Positions 1 to 10,910 of a stretch of DNA of 64,000 nucleotides are shown piece after piece; position 1 is the stretch's first letter, and every line of letters begins with the position of its first letter. The translations under genes and the position numbers were made by a program. The notes below the pieces were generated by a model. The model was given only the letters and a program-made list of their open reading frames with translations. It did no database searches and was not told the DNA's origin. Origin of the DNA: Telluria aromaticivorans (lineage in GTDB: Bacteria; Pseudomonadota; Gammaproteobacteria; Burkholderiales; Burkholderiaceae_D); contig NZ_JABAIV010000006.1 of the NCBI RefSeq assembly GCF_013003915.1, positions 158,812-222,811 of the forward strand, written 5' to 3'.

Positions 1-1161
<1,161 letters not shown>

Positions 1162-1301
1162 CTATAACGTTGGCCCCTGCTGACACAGGGATCGTTATAG
1201 AAAATCAAGAGTACAGCTTGTTGCATGTTTGTTGATACTTGTATTGCTACCCTAAGCACGTGCTGTCGCACATGCTTAAAAAACTTTTACTTCTTCCAGA
1301 T

Positions 1302-1312
1302 TGTTAAAGAAC
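1302..1312 (-). promoter_or_regulatory. boxA antitermination element in the 16S-23S spacer
   Basis: The reverse strand reads GTTCTTTAACA followed by ATCTGGAAGAAG, the typical boxA-containing tract just upstream of 23S in Burkholderiales. It would bind the NusB/NusE antitermination complex during rRNA transcription. It lies about 140 nt upstream of the 23S 5' end. The call rests on motif similarity. Confidence 0.75.
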
Positions 1313-1404
1313 GAAACAGCTTCAATCTCTAAAAGATCAAACCTAAATCTCAACCAGGAACTGGTCGACTTACGTTTGGGCTTTCAGAATGTGTAGGCAG
1401 TGAA

Positions 1405-1480
1405 TGGTGGAGGATGACGGGATCGAACCGACGACCCCCTGCTTGCAAAGCAGGTGCTCTCCCAGCTGAGCTAATCCCCC
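1405..1480 (-). tRNA. tRNA-Ala (anticodon TGC)
   Basis: A 76-nt cloverleaf on the reverse strand begins GGGGGATTAGCTCAGCTGGG and ends with an encoded CCA. The anticodon loop CTTTGCAAG gives TGC. It sits in the 16S-23S spacer beside tRNA-Ile, the standard arrangement in betaproteobacterial rrn operons. It is processed from the rRNA transcript. Confidence 0.98.
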
Positions 1481-1499
1481 AGGATCTAACTAAACGTGT

Positions 1500-1576
1500 T
1501 GGTAGGGCTGGTTGGACTCGAACCAACGACCCCCGCGTTATCAACACGGTGCTCTAACCAGCTGAGCTACAGCCCC
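1500..1576 (-). tRNA. tRNA-Ile (anticodon GAT)
   Basis: A 77-nt cloverleaf on the reverse strand begins GGGGCTGTAGCTCAGCTGG and ends CCA. The anticodon loop TTGATAA gives GAT. It is the first spacer tRNA after 16S, followed 19 nt later by tRNA-Ala. Confidence 0.98.
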
Positions 1577-1664
1577 GACTTGGAACACTGCTACTGTTTC
1601 TTCTAATAATTAACAGTCGATAAGAGTGGACGCTCAATGAATGGGTTCTAACCCGGTGCTACTC

Positions 1665-3200
<1,536 letters not shown>

Positions 3201-3382
3201 AATCTCTGTTGCTGACATTTCTGTCACCCTTGTTTTACCAAGGGGTCGCTCACTCAAAATACTGACCGTTACTCATTGCTGAGCAACGTATTTCTTTTTT
3301 GTGAACATTTGATAATTTAAGTAATCAAGAACCGAAGCTCTTGGCACCTTCATCAAACGCCCACACTTATCGACTGTAAATT

Positions 3383-3392
3383 TTTAAAGAAC
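3383..3392 (-). promoter_or_regulatory. boxA-like element in the rrn leader
   Basis: The reverse strand reads GTTCTTTAAA followed by AATTTACAGTCG, a leader tract commonly found 150-200 nt before 16S in Burkholderiales. It parallels the spacer boxA and would load the antitermination complex. Together with the spacer boxA it supports a single rRNA transcript. Confidence 0.65.
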
Positions 3393-3604
3393 GGTATTCG
3401 GTACTGCCTTGCTGCACTCGACGAAGCGTTGTGTTCGTCAGCAGCAGGAAAGAGAGTATGCAGTAATTCGCGTTGCTCGTCAATCCTGTTTTTTGCTTCG
3501 TTGCAGATTTCTCTGCGGACTTCATTAGCGTAACTACTTGATTACGTTAACGTTTTCAGTCCCCACATCAGCACTTACTGCTGAGTGTCCCGAAGCGGAG
3601 GCGA

Positions 3605-3633
3605 ACTATAGCAACCGGCTGACGGTTACGCAA
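3605..3633 (-). promoter_or_regulatory. candidate rrn promoter (sigma-70)
   Basis: On the reverse strand, TTGCGT (3628-3633) and TATAGT (3605-3610) are separated by 17 bp, giving a good -35/-10 pair about 400 nt upstream of 16S. Transcription would start near 3598. The roughly 400-nt leader between it and 16S contains the boxA and no gene. Start-site mapping is needed to confirm it. Confidence 0.6.
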
Positions 3634-3659
3634 GAGCTGATTCAACTGTTGCATTTCTG

Positions 3660-3703
3660 CCGCCAGGCGCCGTGCCGGCGCCTGGCGGCGGGGCTTGCGC
3701 CCC
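3660..3703 (-). terminator. twin GC-rich hairpins between the enoyl-CoA hydratase gene and the rrn promoter
   Basis: A perfect 12-bp stem (3660-3671 with 3677-3688, loop GTGCC) is followed by a second 5-bp hairpin, GGGGC/GCCCC (3690-3694 with 3699-3703). Both lie 15-60 nt past the stop of the leftward enoyl-CoA hydratase gene and just upstream of the rrn promoter. There is no U-tract, so termination may be weak or Rho-assisted. It probably insulates the rRNA operon from read-through. Confidence 0.5.
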
Positions 3704-3718
3704 GTCCTATATAGGAGC

Positions 3719-4498
3719 TTAGAGCCCGTCGAAATTCGGCTTGCGCTTCTCGAGGAAGGCCGACATGCCCTCTTTCTGCGCCGGGGTGCCAAAGCCCGCG
3801 TGGAAATAGCGGCGCTCATAGCGCACACCTTCGTTCAGGGGCATCTGGTAAGCCTGGTTGACGCAATCCTTGATCTGCATGGCGACCGACACCGGCATCT
3901 CGGCGATGCTCTGGGCGACCTTCAGCGATTCTTCCATGACGGTTTCGGCCGGATACACACGCGACACCAGGCCGGTGCGTTCGGCTTCGCCGGCGTCGAT
4001 CATGCGGGTGGTCAGGAGCATGTCCATCGCTTTCGACTTCGAGATCGCCCGCGGCAGGCGCTGGGTGCCGCCGGCACCCGGCGTCACGCCGACCTTGATT
4101 TCCGGCTGGCCGAACTTGGCATTGTCTGCAGCGATCAGGAAATCGCACATCATCGCCAGTTCGCAACCACCACCCAGGCAATAGCCTGACACTACGCCCA
4201 CCACAGGCTTACGGATATCCAGGATGTGTTCCCAGTTGCGGCCAATATAATTACCGGGATAGGTATCTGCCGTATAGGTGTAATTTGCCATGGCGGCAAT
4301 GTCGGCCCCTGCCGCGAAAGCCTTCTCGCTGCCGGTCAGGACGATGACGTTGACTGCCGGATCGGCATCGAAGGTGCGCAATGCGTCGCCCAACTCATTC
4401 ATCATGTTGTCGTTCAGCGCGTTCATCGCCCTAGGACGGTTCAGGCGGATCACGACGACTTTGCCGTGCTGTTCGATGAGCAGATCTGCATATTCCAT
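3719..4498 (-). CDS. enoyl-CoA hydratase (crotonase family)
   Basis: A 259-aa cytosolic crotonase-fold enzyme, the usual family length. It adds water across the double bond of 2-trans-enoyl-CoA in beta-oxidation or aromatic-acid catabolism. Two family glutamates are present: Glu113 in GGGCELAM and Glu133 in FGQPEIKVGVTPGAGG, matching the catalytic pair of rat mitochondrial hydratase. The oxyanion-hole segment AAGADI is at about residue 63. A PaaF-type 2,3-dehydroadipyl-CoA hydratase is possible, but no paa genes are nearby. It is monocistronic, transcribed away from the MFS gene, with GC-rich hairpins downstream. The ATG start at 4498 gives the canonical N-terminus. Confidence 0.92.
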   Translation of the reverse strand: MEYADLLIEQHGKVVVIRLNRPRAMNALNDNMMNELGDALRTFDADPAVNVIVLTGSEKAFAAGADIAAMANYTYTADTYPGNYIGRNWEHILDIRKPVVGVVSGYCLGGGCELAMMCDFLIAADNAKFGQPEIKVGVTPGAGGTQRLPRAISKSKAMDMLLTTRMIDAGEAERTGLVSRVYPAETVMEESLKVAQSIAEMPVSVAMQIKDCVNQAYQMPLNEGVRYERRYFHAGFGTPAQKEGMSAFLEKRKPNFDGL

Positions 4499-4671
4499 GT
4501 TGGCATCCCCTTGTTGAAGTTAGACGGATTGGAGCTGTGGATGGGGATTGTAACGTCTTGAACAGCGCCAAACACAGGTATGATTATTTGTTCAGCAACA
4601 TCCTGTGTGAGATCGCTATTCCCTCGTTCGGCAACAACTGGCTGCAACAGCGCGTCCCGGTCGACTCGGTG

Positions 4672-5889
4672 ATGCGCAATCCGGATTTTCGGCGCTTCTG
4701 GTTCAGCAGCATTTTGGCCCAGTTCGGTGCCCAGGTCACCCTGCTGGCCCTGCCGATCTGCGCAGTGCTGTTCCTGCATGCGACCCCGGGCCAGATGGGC
4801 ATCCTCGCCGCATTCGAATCCCTGCCCTTCCTGCTGTTCGGCCTGCCCTCCGGCGTGCTGTTAGAGCGCAACCGGCGCCTGCCGATCATCATGTGCAGCG
4901 ACTTCATGGTGGCGATCGCCCTCGCCACCGTCCCTGCAGCCTGGTGGCTCGACATGCTCACCATCCAGTGGCTGTATGCGGTCGGTTTCGTGATTGGCGC
5001 CGGCCACGTGGTGGGCGGCAGTGCCGAACAAGTCTTCCTGACCTTCCTGGTCGGGCGCGAAGGCCTGGTCGACGCCCAGGCGAAGTTCGCCACCACCGAA
5101 TCGGCCGCCCGCGTGATCGGCCCCGGCCTGGCGGGTGGCCTGGTGCACCTGCTCGGCGCGCCCGTCGCCATCCTGTGCAATGTGGCGAGCTTTGTGATCT
5201 CGCTGCTGAACCTGCGCCGCATCCGCACCCGCGAGCCGCAGCCGCCACCTTCGAACTCCCATCCGCTGCGGGATATTCAGGAGGGCCTGGCCTTCGTCTG
5301 GAACCAGCCCCTGCTGCGCACGCTGGCCTGGGTCTCGGCCTGCTGGCATTTGCTGTTCTATGGGTTCTCGGCCCTGCACGTGATCTTTGCCACCCGTGTG
5401 CTCGGCATGACGCCTGGGACCATGGGCATGGCGAACATGCTGGGCGGCCTGGGCGTGCTGGCGGCTTCGCTGCTGGTCAAGCCGCTCTCGCAGCGCTTCG
5501 GTACCGGCGGCGGGATCCTGATCGGGCTGTGCGTTTCCGCGCTCGGCTTCGCGCTGGTGCCGGCGATTCCGCCCGCGCTGTTTGGCAGTGCGGCGTGGAC
5601 GGTCGCGGCCTATGCCATCGTGGTGTTCTGGATCGACTGCGGCGCGACGCTGTTCTTCGTGCCGTATATCGCGCTGCGCCAGCGCGTGACGCCGGATGCG
5701 GTGCTGGGGCGGATGGTGGCGACGATGCGCGCGCTGACCGTGGCGGCCGCGCCGCTCGGCGCCCTGCTGGCCGGCGCGCTGGGAGAAGGCTTCGGCGTGC
5801 GCGAGGGCCTGGCCTGCATCGCCATTGGTGCTGTCGTGCTGGCGGCAGGCGGCGTGTTCGGCACCCGCCTGCGCGACGCAAAAGCGTAG
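4672..5889 (+). CDS. MFS transporter (EntS/MFS_3-like exporter)
   Basis: An integral inner-membrane protein of about 405 aa with some 12 hydrophobic segments. The N-terminal MRNPDFRRFWFSS is typical of the MFS_3 group that includes enterobactin exporter EntS and macrolide exporters. The signature GLPSGVLLERNRR between TM2 and TM3 matches the MFS cytoplasmic loop. The frame stays open upstream to an ATG at 4537, but the 45 extra residues are polar and unlike the family, so the start is set at ATG 4672 (a GTG at 4669 is possible; no strong RBS is visible at either). The substrate is unknown. It converges with mltA, with 5 bp between stop codons. Confidence 0.85.
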   Translation: MRNPDFRRFWFSSILAQFGAQVTLLALPICAVLFLHATPGQMGILAAFESLPFLLFGLPSGVLLERNRRLPIIMCSDFMVAIALATVPAAWWLDMLTIQWLYAVGFVIGAGHVVGGSAEQVFLTFLVGREGLVDAQAKFATTESAARVIGPGLAGGLVHLLGAPVAILCNVASFVISLLNLRRIRTREPQPPPSNSHPLRDIQEGLAFVWNQPLLRTLAWVSACWHLLFYGFSALHVIFATRVLGMTPGTMGMANMLGGLGVLAASLLVKPLSQRFGTGGGILIGLCVSALGFALVPAIPPALFGSAAWTVAAYAIVVFWIDCGATLFFVPYIALRQRVTPDAVLGRMVATMRALTVAAAPLGALLAGALGEGFGVREGLACIAIGAVVLAAGGVFGTRLRDAKA

Positions 5890-5894
5890 CCTGC

Positions 5895-7130
5895 TTACGG
5901 AACCGCAGGACGCGGCAGCAGCACCCAGATCGTGCCGCGCTGCTTCATCTTGCCCGCCCTGTCCATCGCATCGGGGCCGAAACCGTAGAAGAAGTCCGCC
6001 CGCACCGCGCCGCGAATCGCGCCGCCGGTATCCTGGGCCATCATCAGCCGCTGCATCGGGGCTTCACTGGCCGCCTCGGTGGTCGCCAAGAACAGCGGCG
6101 CGCCCAGCGGCAGCAAGGTCGGATCGATCGCCACCGACCGGCCCGGGGTGAGCGGCACGCCAAGTGCGCCTTTCGGCCCGAGCGACGGATCCGGCAACTT
6201 CTCTTCGCGGAAGAAGATATAGCTGGGGTTCACATTGAACAGCTCCTGGCGGCGACCCGGATTGGCGGCGATCCAGGCGCGGATACCCTGCGCGGTCGAC
6301 TGCTCGGCGGTCAGCTCGCCCTGCTCTACCAGCCAGCGGCCGATGGTCTTATACGGATGACCGTTCTGGTCGGCGTAGGCAACGCGCACGGTTTCTCCCG
6401 TGTCAAGCTGCACGCGGCCCGAGCCCTGCACCTCGAGGAAGAAGGATTCGACCGGATCGTTCACCCACAACAGCTCCTTGCCCGCCAGCGGCGCGCGCGC
6501 AATCTCGGCGCGGGTATTGTAGGGAAGCACGGTCTTGCCCGACAAACGCCCGCGCAGGCGCATGTTCTTCAGTTGCGGGTAGACGCTGCCCAGGTCCACG
6601 GTCAGCAGGTCGGGCGGCACGCGGTAAAGCGGCGTCTGGAATGCGCCGCCGCGCTTGCGCGAGCCGTACAGCATGGCTTCGTAATAGCCGGTGATCAGTC
6701 CCGTGTCCGCACCGTCGCTGCTGCGCACCAGGTTCGGGACGAACCAGGTTTCGAAGAACCGGCGTACCGCGGCGGCATCGCCCGCGTCGATGGTGCGCGC
6801 CGCAGCGCAGACGGTTTTCCAGTCGGCCTTGTTGAGCGTCCGGCACGACTGCATGAAGGCCGGCCAGGCCTGGCGCAAGTCGTCCTGCTCCCAGCCCGGC
6901 AAGGTGCTGAAGCTCGTCGGGGTGAACAGGGGGGCAGGCGCCGGTGGCTGGGTTGGCTGGGCCGGCGGCGGCTGTTCGGGCACATACACCGGCCCGACCG
7001 GCGGCGGCATGCGCACCGGCTCGGTGGGCTTGGGTGGCTGCGGCTGCTGTGGCTGTGGCGTGGTCGAACAGGCCGCCAAAAAGGCGACGAGGGCAAGCGA
7101 AGCGGTTACACTGCGGCGTGTTGAAAGCAT
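5895..7130 (-). CDS. mltA: membrane-bound lytic murein transglycosylase A, lipoprotein
   Basis: A 411-aa outer-membrane lipoprotein that cleaves the MurNAc-GlcNAc bond of peptidoglycan to form 1,6-anhydromuropeptides. The start at ATG 7130 gives an n-region LSTRRS, a hydrophobic core and lipobox LAAC, followed by a Pro/Gln-rich linker. The MltA domain follows, and the C-terminal 3D domain carries AQDTGGAIRG with the expected catalytic Asp. A frame extension to 7223 would destroy the signal peptide and is rejected. It is divergent from the 46-codon membrane-protein gene, with start codons 10 bp apart, so promoters must overlap coding sequence. Confidence 0.93.
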   Translation of the reverse strand: MLSTRRSVTASLALVAFLAACSTTPQPQQPQPPKPTEPVRMPPPVGPVYVPEQPPPAQPTQPPAPAPLFTPTSFSTLPGWEQDDLRQAWPAFMQSCRTLNKADWKTVCAAARTIDAGDAAAVRRFFETWFVPNLVRSSDGADTGLITGYYEAMLYGSRKRGGAFQTPLYRVPPDLLTVDLGSVYPQLKNMRLRGRLSGKTVLPYNTRAEIARAPLAGKELLWVNDPVESFFLEVQGSGRVQLDTGETVRVAYADQNGHPYKTIGRWLVEQGELTAEQSTAQGIRAWIAANPGRRQELFNVNPSYIFFREEKLPDPSLGPKGALGVPLTPGRSVAIDPTLLPLGAPLFLATTEAASEAPMQRLMMAQDTGGAIRGAVRADFFYGFGPDAMDRAGKMKQRGTIWVLLPRPAVP

Positions 7131-7140
7131 AAGGACGATT

Positions 7141-7281
7141 ATGTGGATCTTGATGGTGGAAGCCGGCGTGGCGCTGTTCCTGCTCGTCTTTATCGTCTGG
7201 TGGACGATGTTCGCCGGCCGCAAGGATGTTCCTCACGACGAGCCGGCACCGAAAGACAGGGACGCCGGCGACCAGCAGTAG
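7141..7281 (+). CDS. small single-pass membrane protein (46 aa)
   Basis: The frame starts MWILMVEAGVALFLLVFIVW, giving one clear transmembrane helix at about residues 5-23. A short charged tail rich in Asp, Lys and Pro follows (KDVPHDEPAPKDRDAGDQQ). It lies between the divergent mltA and the opposing apaG, 12 bp before the apaG stop. I do not recognise a family. The clean helix-plus-tail design and tight packing argue for a real gene. A role near the cell envelope with MltA is only a guess from position. Confidence 0.6.
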   Translation: MWILMVEAGVALFLLVFIVWWTMFAGRKDVPHDEPAPKDRDAGDQQ

Positions 7282-7293
7282 TATCGGCAGGAT

Positions 7294-7668
7294 TCAGTGC
7301 AGCGCGTGCGGCAGCGTCAGCACGAATTCCGGAATCGGCACTTCGAAGCGGTGGCCATCCTCGGCCACGCAGAAGTATTCCCCATACATCGAGCCCTGGG
7401 CCGTCGCCATCTGGGTGCCGCTGGTGTATTCGAACTCTTCGCCCGGCTTGAGCAGCGGCTGGTGACCGACGACGCCCAGGCCGCGCACTTCCTGCACGGT
7501 GTTGTTGGCGTCAAGGATCACCCAGTGGCGCGAGATCAGCTGGGCGGCTACGCTGCCCGTGTTCTTGATGGTGATGGTGTAGCTGAACACGAACTGGTCC
7601 CGGTCCGGTTTGGACTGTTCCGGCAGGTGCTGGGTCCTGACGGTGACAGCGAATTCATAGGCGGACAT
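7294..7668 (-). CDS. apaG: ApaG (Co2+/Mg2+ efflux-associated protein)
   Basis: A 124-aa single-domain ApaG/DUF525 protein with the fibronectin-III-like fold. Recognisable family features are YTITIKNTGSVAAQL, SRHWVILDANN, GVVGHQPLLKPGEEFEYTSGT and GSMYGEYF. The start at ATG 7668 is chosen because an AAGGAA ribosome site lies 6 nt upstream and the family begins there; a longer frame to 7854 would overlap the rpe start. The biochemical role is not settled: S. enterica apaG mutants affect Co2+ resistance and Mg2+ efflux. It is divergent from rpe. Confidence 0.95.
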   Translation of the reverse strand: MSAYEFAVTVRTQHLPEQSKPDRDQFVFSYTITIKNTGSVAAQLISRHWVILDANNTVQEVRGLGVVGHQPLLKPGEEFEYTSGTQMATAQGSMYGEYFCVAEDGHRFEVPIPEFVLTLPHALH

Positions 7669-7846
7669 GATATTTCCTTGCGTGATCGTCAATACGATTG
7701 TTGAGAATGCGCGGCTGTCGAGCCGCTGCGCCATGTGGCGCAAACGACAATGATACTCCGCGCCGCCCCTGACCCGCGTCCTCCCACAGCACCTGGCTCC
7801 CTCATCGGCGTAGAATAGCGGCTTCACTTTACCTGCATTCCCGCCC

Positions 7847-8518
7847 ATGACCACCTACCGCATCGCTCCCAGCATCCTGTCCGCCGATTTCGCCCGCCTG
7901 GGCGAGGAAGTGCGCAATGTCGTCGCCGCCGGCGCCGACATCATCCACTTCGACGTCATGGACAACCACTACGTCCCGAACCTGACCATCGGCCCGCTGG
8001 TATGCCAGGCAATCCGTCCGCATGTGCAGGTGCCGATCGACGTGCACCTGATGGTCAAGCCGGTCGACCGCATCATCCCGGATTTCGCCAAGGCCGGCGC
8101 CAACATCATCACCTTCCACCCGGAAGCCTCGGACCACATCGACCGCACGCTGCAGCTGATCCGCGATAACGGCTGCAAGGCCGGCCTGGTGTTCAACCCG
8201 CATACGCCGATGCATTACCTCGACCACGTGATGGACAAGATCGACATGATCCTGATCATGTCGGTGAATCCAGGATTCGGCGGCCAGTCGTTCATCCCGC
8301 AGGCGCTCAAGAAAATCGCGATCGCACGCCGCATGATCGACGAGTCGGGCCGCGACATCCTGCTGGAAGTCGACGGCGGCATCAAGGCCGACAATATCGC
8401 CGAAGCGGCAGCCGCGGGTGCCGACACCTTCGTCGCCGGCTCGGCGATTTTCGGCAAGCCGGACTACAAGGCCGTGATCGACGAGATGCGCGCCCAGCTG
8501 GCCAAGGTCGGCAAATAA
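7847..8518 (+). CDS. rpe: ribulose-phosphate 3-epimerase
   Basis: A 223-aa TIM-barrel enzyme interconverting ribulose 5-phosphate and xylulose 5-phosphate in the pentose phosphate pathway. Seen directly: [13 protein letters not shown] at the N-terminus, metal-site [12 protein letters not shown] at about residue 34, [12 protein letters not shown], and EVDGGIK near residue 176. A TAGAAT -10-like hexamer lies 30 nt upstream of the ATG. It is followed after 1 nt by gph, so the two are co-translated, and transcription can run into the trp leader. In Pseudomonas and Burkholderiales rpe-gph commonly precede trpE; rpe supports PRPP and erythrose-4-P supply. Confidence 0.97.
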   Translation: MTTYRIAPSILSADFARLGEEVRNVVAAGADIIHFDVMDNHYVPNLTIGPLVCQAIRPHVQVPIDVHLMVKPVDRIIPDFAKAGANIITFHPEASDHIDRTLQLIRDNGCKAGLVFNPHTPMHYLDHVMDKIDMILIMSVNPGFGGQSFIPQALKKIAIARRMIDESGRDILLEVDGGIKADNIAEAAAAGADTFVAGSAIFGKPDYKAVIDEMRAQLAKVGK

Positions 8519-8519
8519 G

Positions 8520-9218
8520 ATGCGGGCCGGCGCAGCGGCCATCCGGGCCGCCATCATCGACCTGGACGGCACCATGCTCGACACGGTGCCCGACTTCGAG
8601 GCGGCCCTGAACGGCATGCGCGCCGACTTCGGGCTGGCGCCGGTCACGCAGGACATCATCAAGCCGCTGATCGGCAAGGGCTCGGAAAAGCTGGTGCGCG
8701 ATGCGCTGCTGCTGGATTGGGAGCCTGAGCGTGTCGATGCCGCCTTCGACGAGGCGCGCGCCGGCTACCAGCGCCACTACCTCGCCATCAACGGCGACCA
8801 CTCAACCCTGTTCGACGGTGTGCTCGAAGGCCTGGACGCGCTGAAGGCACTTGGCCTGCGGCTGGCCTGCGTCACCAACAAGCCGATGGCCTTTACTACC
8901 CCGCTGCTCACGCAAAAGGGCCTGGCCGGCTATTTCGAGCTGGTGTATGGCGGCGACTCCTTCCCGAAAAAGAAGCCGGACCCGATGCCGCTGCTGGGCG
9001 TGTGCAGCGCTTTCGACCTGTCACCAATCCAGGTGGTGGCCATCGGCGACTCGTCGAACGACGCGGAAAGCGCGCGCGCGGCCGGCTGTTATGTACTCAC
9101 CGTGCCATATGGTTATAACCACGGACGGCCTGTACAAGAAATTAATTCCGATGGTATAGTTAGTTCGCTGCTCGATGCAGCACACCTGATCGCTGCCCAC
9201 AACCGCACGACAACCTGA
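8520..9218 (+). CDS. gph: phosphoglycolate phosphatase (HAD family)
   Basis: A 232-aa HAD-superfamily hydrolase that dephosphorylates 2-phosphoglycolate. Motif I DLDGTMLDT (residues about 15-23), motif II CVTNKP, motif III Lys in PKKKPDP and motif IV IGDSSNDA are all present, with the helical cap between I and II. The ATG at 8520 follows the rpe stop by one base. The last 90 bases are strikingly AT-rich for this genome and contain a plausible internal promoter (9131-9160) for the trp genes. A 12-bp gap separates its stop from the trp leader peptide. Confidence 0.95.
   Translation: MRAGAAAIRAAIIDLDGTMLDTVPDFEAALNGMRADFGLAPVTQDIIKPLIGKGSEKLVRDALLLDWEPERVDAAFDEARAGYQRHYLAINGDHSTLFDGVLEGLDALKALGLRLACVTNKPMAFTTPLLTQKGLAGYFELVYGGDSFPKKKPDPMPLLGVCSAFDLSPIQVVAIGDSSNDAESARAAGCYVLTVPYGYNHGRPVQEINSDGIVSSLLDAAHLIAAHNRTTT
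9131..9160 (+). promoter_or_regulatory. candidate internal promoter for the trp operon, inside gph
   Basis: TGTACA (9131-9136) and TATAGT (9155-9160) are spaced 18 bp apart in a locally AT-rich stretch at the 3' end of gph. Transcription would begin near 9167, giving a leader of roughly 200 nt that ends at the attenuator. The -35 matches consensus at 4 of 6 positions and the -10 at 5 of 6. Read-through from rpe-gph is the alternative source of trp transcripts. Confidence 0.45.
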
Positions 9219-9230
9219 ACTTATCTAACC

Positions 9231-9317
9231 ATGTTTTTCACCAAAAAACACACTGTCAACCAGACCGGCGCCCTCGAGGCCTGGCTGTGGCGACGCTGGC
9301 AATCCTGGGCTAACTGA
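9231..9317 (+). CDS. trpL: trp operon leader peptide
   Basis: A 28-codon frame with ATG at 9231 and TGA at 9315-9317. It ends [12 protein letters not shown], so Trp occurs at residues 18, 20, 23 and 26: four Trp codons within nine. Such clustering just before a terminator hairpin is the hallmark of ribosome-mediated transcription attenuation. When charged tRNA-Trp is scarce, a ribosome stalled on these codons would prevent the terminator at 9331 from forming. It begins 12 bp after gph and lies 95 bp before trpE. GATTGC (9326-9331) can pair with GCAATC (9299-9304), within the Trp-codon region, a possible antiterminator pairing. Confidence 0.88.
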   Translation: MFFTKKHTVNQTGALEAWLWRRWQSWAN

Positions 9318-9330
9318 CCCGCGCTGATTG

Positions 9331-9364
9331 CTGCCGGATGCATTCGTTCTCCGGCAGGTTTTTT
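9331..9364 (+). terminator. trp attenuator (intrinsic terminator)
   Basis: CTGCCGGA (9331-9338) and TCCGGCAG (9350-9357) form a perfect 8-bp stem with an 11-nt loop, followed by G and six T residues (9359-9364). It begins 13 nt after the leader-peptide stop and 48 nt before the trpE start. It is the expected 3:4 structure of a Trp attenuator. Confidence 0.88.
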
Positions 9365-9412
9365 GAACTGAACCACCGCCCTACCCTCATCTCGGGCGGA
9401 CTGGAGAAAAGC

Positions 9413-10909
9413 ATGACCGAACTCGAATTCAAGTCGCTGGCCAACCAGGGCTATAACCGCATCCCATTGATCGCGGAAGCCTTCGCCGATCTGGAGACCC
9501 CACTCACGCTCTACCTCAAGCTGGCCCAGTCGCAGGGCGCCGGGAAGAACACCTTCCTGCTCGAGTCGGTCGTCGGCGGCGAGCGCTTCGGCCGCTATTC
9601 CTTCATCGGCCTGCCGGCATCGACGCTGCTGCGCACCTCGGGCCAGCTGACCGAGGTCGTGAAACACGGCGAAGTCGTCGAGACGCACGAGGGCAATCCG
9701 CTCGACTTCATCGAAGCCTACCAGGCGCGTTTCAGGGTGGCCCTGCGTCCCGGCCTGCCCCGCTTCTGCGGCGGCCTGGCCGGCTATTTCGGCTACGACA
9801 CCGTGCGCCATATCGAGCCCAAGCTGCTTGATACCGCCCCGCCGGACGCACTCGGGCTGCCGGACATCCAGCTGATGCTGACCGAAGAGCTGGCGGTGAT
9901 CGACAACCTGTCGGGCAAGCTGTACCTGATCGTGTATGCGGATCCGGCCCAGCCGGAGGCCTACATGAAGACCCGCCAGCGCCTGAAAGACCTGCGCATG
10001 ATGCTGCGCCGGAGCGTGGATGCGCCGGTGACCTCGAGTTCCGTCCGTACCGAAGCGGTGCGCGAGTTCAGCAAGGAAGACTACCTGAAGGCCGTGGCGA
10101 GGGCCCACGAATACGTGATGGCCGGCGACCTGATGCAGGTGCAGATCGGCCAGCGCATCCGCAAGCCCTATGTCGATTCGCCGCTGTCGCTCTACCGTTC
10201 GCTGCGCTCGCTGAATCCGTCGCCGTACATGTACTACTACAACTTCGGCGACATGCAGATCGTCGGCTCGTCGCCGGAAATCCTGGTGCGTAACGAAGCC
10301 CTGCCGGAGGGCGGCAAGAAGGTCACGCTGCGCCCGATCGCCGGCACCCGCCCGCGCGGCGCGACGCCGGAACGCGATACCGAACTGGCGGCCGAGCTGC
10401 TGTCGGATCCGAAGGAAGTCGCCGAGCACGTGATGCTGATCGACCTGGCGCGCAACGACGTCGGCCGCATCGCCGACACCGGCAGCGTGAAAGTCACCGA
10501 CCGTATGGTCATCGAAAAGTATTCGCACGTGCAGCACATCGTCTCGAATGTCGAGGGCAAGCTGAAAGACGGCATGTCCAATCTCGACGTGCTGCGCGCC
10601 ACCTTCCCGGCCGGCACCCTGACCGGTGCGCCGAAGGTGCGTGCAATGGAAGTGATCGATGAACTCGAGCCGGTCAAGCGAGGGATCTACGGCGGCGCCT
10701 GCGGCTACCTGAGTTTTGGCGGCGAGATGGACGTGGCGATCGCGATCCGCACCGGCGTGATCAAGGACGGCAACCTGTACGTGCAGGCTGCGGCGGGCAT
10801 CGTGGCGGACTCGATCCCCGAGATGGAATGGCAGGAAACCGAAAACAAGGCGCGCGCCGTATTGCGCGCGGCCGAGCAAGTGCAAGACGGCCTGGATGGG
10901 GAGTTCTGA
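9413..10909 (+). CDS. trpE: anthranilate synthase component I
   Basis: A 498-aa chorismate-utilising enzyme: the first committed step of tryptophan synthesis, chorismate plus ammonia to anthranilate, with TrpG supplying ammonia from glutamine. The N-terminal LLES motif (residues about 50-53) is the Trp feedback-inhibition site and is intact. The catalytic domain shows [25 protein letters not shown] and [17 protein letters not shown]. The start is ATG 9413, with GGAGAAAAGC upstream; a longer frame from 9338 would begin inside the attenuator. It is followed by trpG after 1 nt and regulated by the upstream attenuator. Confidence 0.97.
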   Translation: MTELEFKSLANQGYNRIPLIAEAFADLETPLTLYLKLAQSQGAGKNTFLLESVVGGERFGRYSFIGLPASTLLRTSGQLTEVVKHGEVVETHEGNPLDFIEAYQARFRVALRPGLPRFCGGLAGYFGYDTVRHIEPKLLDTAPPDALGLPDIQLMLTEELAVIDNLSGKLYLIVYADPAQPEAYMKTRQRLKDLRMMLRRSVDAPVTSSSVRTEAVREFSKEDYLKAVARAHEYVMAGDLMQVQIGQRIRKPYVDSPLSLYRSLRSLNPSPYMYYYNFGDMQIVGSSPEILVRNEALPEGGKKVTLRPIAGTRPRGATPERDTELAAELLSDPKEVAEHVMLIDLARNDVGRIADTGSVKVTDRMVIEKYSHVQHIVSNVEGKLKDGMSNLDVLRATFPAGTLTGAPKVRAMEVIDELEPVKRGIYGGACGYLSFGGEMDVAIAIRTGVIKDGNLYVQAAAGIVADSIPEMEWQETENKARAVLRAAEQVQDGLDGEF

Positions 10910-10910
10910 C

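Noticed and set aside
4893-7124. A 743-codon open frame on the + strand across the MFS gene and antisense to mltA
   Set aside because: It is the out-of-frame and antisense shadow of two well-supported genes in GC-rich DNA; Arg/Ala/Gly-rich composition and no family motif.
7131-7223. Longer N-terminus for MltA
   Set aside because: It would place 31 residues before the lipoprotein signal; the lipobox position requires the start at 7130.
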